The notes beneath the pieces were generated by a model that saw only the letters and a program-made list of their open reading frames with translations, searched no databases and was not told the DNA's origin. This document shows, in pieces, positions 63,504-64,000 of a stretch of DNA of 64,000 nt. Origin of the DNA: Mucilaginibacter daejeonensis (lineage in GTDB: Bacteria > Bacteroidota > Bacteroidia > Sphingobacteriales > Sphingobacteriaceae). A program made the translations under genes and the position numbers. Location of the stretch: positions 1,178,001 through 1,242,000 of the forward strand of contig NZ_CP086068.1 in NCBI RefSeq assembly GCF_020783335.1, written 5' to 3'. How positions within the stretch are numbered: position 1 is the first letter of the stretch; each line of letters opens with the position of its first letter.

Positions 63504-64000
63504 AAAAACTGAACTATTTATTGGCAGCCGCCATGCTGCTTGGGCATGCCGTTAGTGCCCAGCAGATCCAGTACAACCCGGGATCCAACCATGGTAACAA
63601 ATTTGAGCAGTTGGGCAGTACTTACCTGGCCGACCCTAACATGTATCGGTCGGCATCGGGCGCACCTGGCCCTAAGTACTGGCAGCAAAAGGCCGACTAT
63701 GTGATCAACGCCAAGCTGGATGACGACAAACAACGGTTAGATGGCACCGAGACCATCACCTACTACAATAACTCGCCCGACCCACTGACCTACCTGTGGT
63801 TACAGTTGGACGAGAACCAGCATAAAAAGGACGCCGAAAGCGCCAAATTTGATGAGAGCAAAATGCAGGACAAGATGACCCTGCGCCAACTGCAAACCAT
63901 CATGGGCCATAACCTCGACCTGGGCAATCACATCGTGAGCGTGAAGGATGCTGCGGGCAACCCTTTAAAATATACCATTAACGAGACCATGATGCGTATC
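63500..64000 (+). CDS. M1-family aminopeptidase, N-terminal part (runs off the right edge)
   Basis: The ATG at 63500 overlaps the hupE-like stop, and the frame stays open to 64000 (167 codons). It opens a signal peptide (MKKLNYLLAAAMLLGHAVSA) and continues into the N-terminal beta-domain of Bacteroidota M1 peptidases: WQQKADYVINAKLDDDK, LDGTETITYYNNSPDPLTYLWLQL and DENQHKKDAESAKF. The zinc motif HExxH lies beyond the window. It should be a periplasmic or outer-membrane peptidase. The gene is partial, so integrity cannot be judged. Confidence 0.87.
   Translation, partial: MKKLNYLLAAAMLLGHAVSAQQIQYNPGSNHGNKFEQLGSTYLADPNMYRSASGAPGPKYWQQKADYVINAKLDDDKQRLDGTETITYYNNSPDPLTYLWLQLDENQHKKDAESAKFDESKMQDKMTLRQLQTIMGHNLDLGNHIVSVKDAAGNPLKYTINETMMRI

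Noticed and set aside
63518-63733. Minus-strand ORF inside the M1 peptidase
   Set aside because: It is antisense to a frame with a clear signal peptide and M1 N-domain.
1-64000. tRNA, rRNA, prophage or insertion sequence
   Set aside because: All gaps over 75 bp were read for tRNA T-loop (GTTCGAATC-type) and transposase-like frames; none was seen.

Overview
This 64-kb window looks like a stretch of ordinary chromosome from a Bacteroidota bacterium of the family Sphingobacteriaceae. A Mucilaginibacter- or Pedobacter-like genome fits best, but the species cannot be fixed from the sequence alone. The reasons are promoters with the Bacteroidota -7 box (TAnnTTTG, often with TTTG 19-21 nt upstream), almost no Shine-Dalgarno sequences, TonB plug and carboxypeptidase-regulatory-like surface proteins, tandem TldD proteins, and several intergenic repeat families of the kind common in this group. 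I saw no tRNA, rRNA, CRISPR array, phage or insertion sequence.

Layout. 1-12 kb: the end of a ClC chloride channel; a huge VIT/vWA protein with a barrel-less TonB plug; a minus-strand set (PPTase, lipB, SGNH hydrolase); dcd; a second barrel-less plug protein; a secreted Gly/Arg/Met-rich protein; clpS; an arginase-fold protein. 12-15 kb: an epimerase and a PAS/HAMP histidine kinase. 15.4-23.0 kb: a complete minus-strand assimilatory sulfate operon in the order leader peptide, sulfite reductase, cobA, siroheme synthase-sulfite exporter fusion, cysH, cysD, cysN. 23-27 kb: ferritin, an FeS photolyase-related protein, a ThuA protein. 27.4-32 kb: 2-oxoglutarate dehydrogenase E1 and E2. 32-38 kb: nucleoside phosphorylase, two converging signalling proteins, an amino acid permease. 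38-46 kb: parE, a MACPF lipoprotein in a visibly AT-rich patch, cdd, an EmrB/MarR pair, a universal stress protein. 46-51 kb: a tldE-tldD-tldD cluster. 51-58 kb: LiaF/PspC-like membrane proteins, an SDR, MlaE/MlaF, an RNA methyltransferase, a lipoprotein. 58-64 kb: an outer-membrane barrel, an OmpA lipoprotein, small membrane proteins, HupE-like, and the start of an M1 peptidase.

The strongest finding is a transcription attenuator in front of the sulfate operon, at 22869-23018 on the minus strand. It consists of a -7 box, a 23-codon leader ORF with three consecutive Cys codons, and three mutually exclusive RNA pairings: a 1:2 hairpin within the leader ORF, a 2:3 antiterminator, and a 3:4 intrinsic terminator with seven U residues ending 16 nt before the sulfite reductase ATG. 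The geometry is that of amino-acid attenuation, here sensing cysteine, the end product of the operon. Polycysteine leader ORFs are, from memory, described in mycobacteria; I do not know of one described in Bacteroidota.

Other points of note are the siroheme synthase-TSUP fusion, the MACPF/beta-trefoil lipoprotein, two plug domains without barrels, an arginase-fold enzyme missing two metal ligands, duplicated lipoyl domains in the E2, four TGTAACAC boxes in one intergenic region, and at least five families of palindromic or word-like intergenic repeats.
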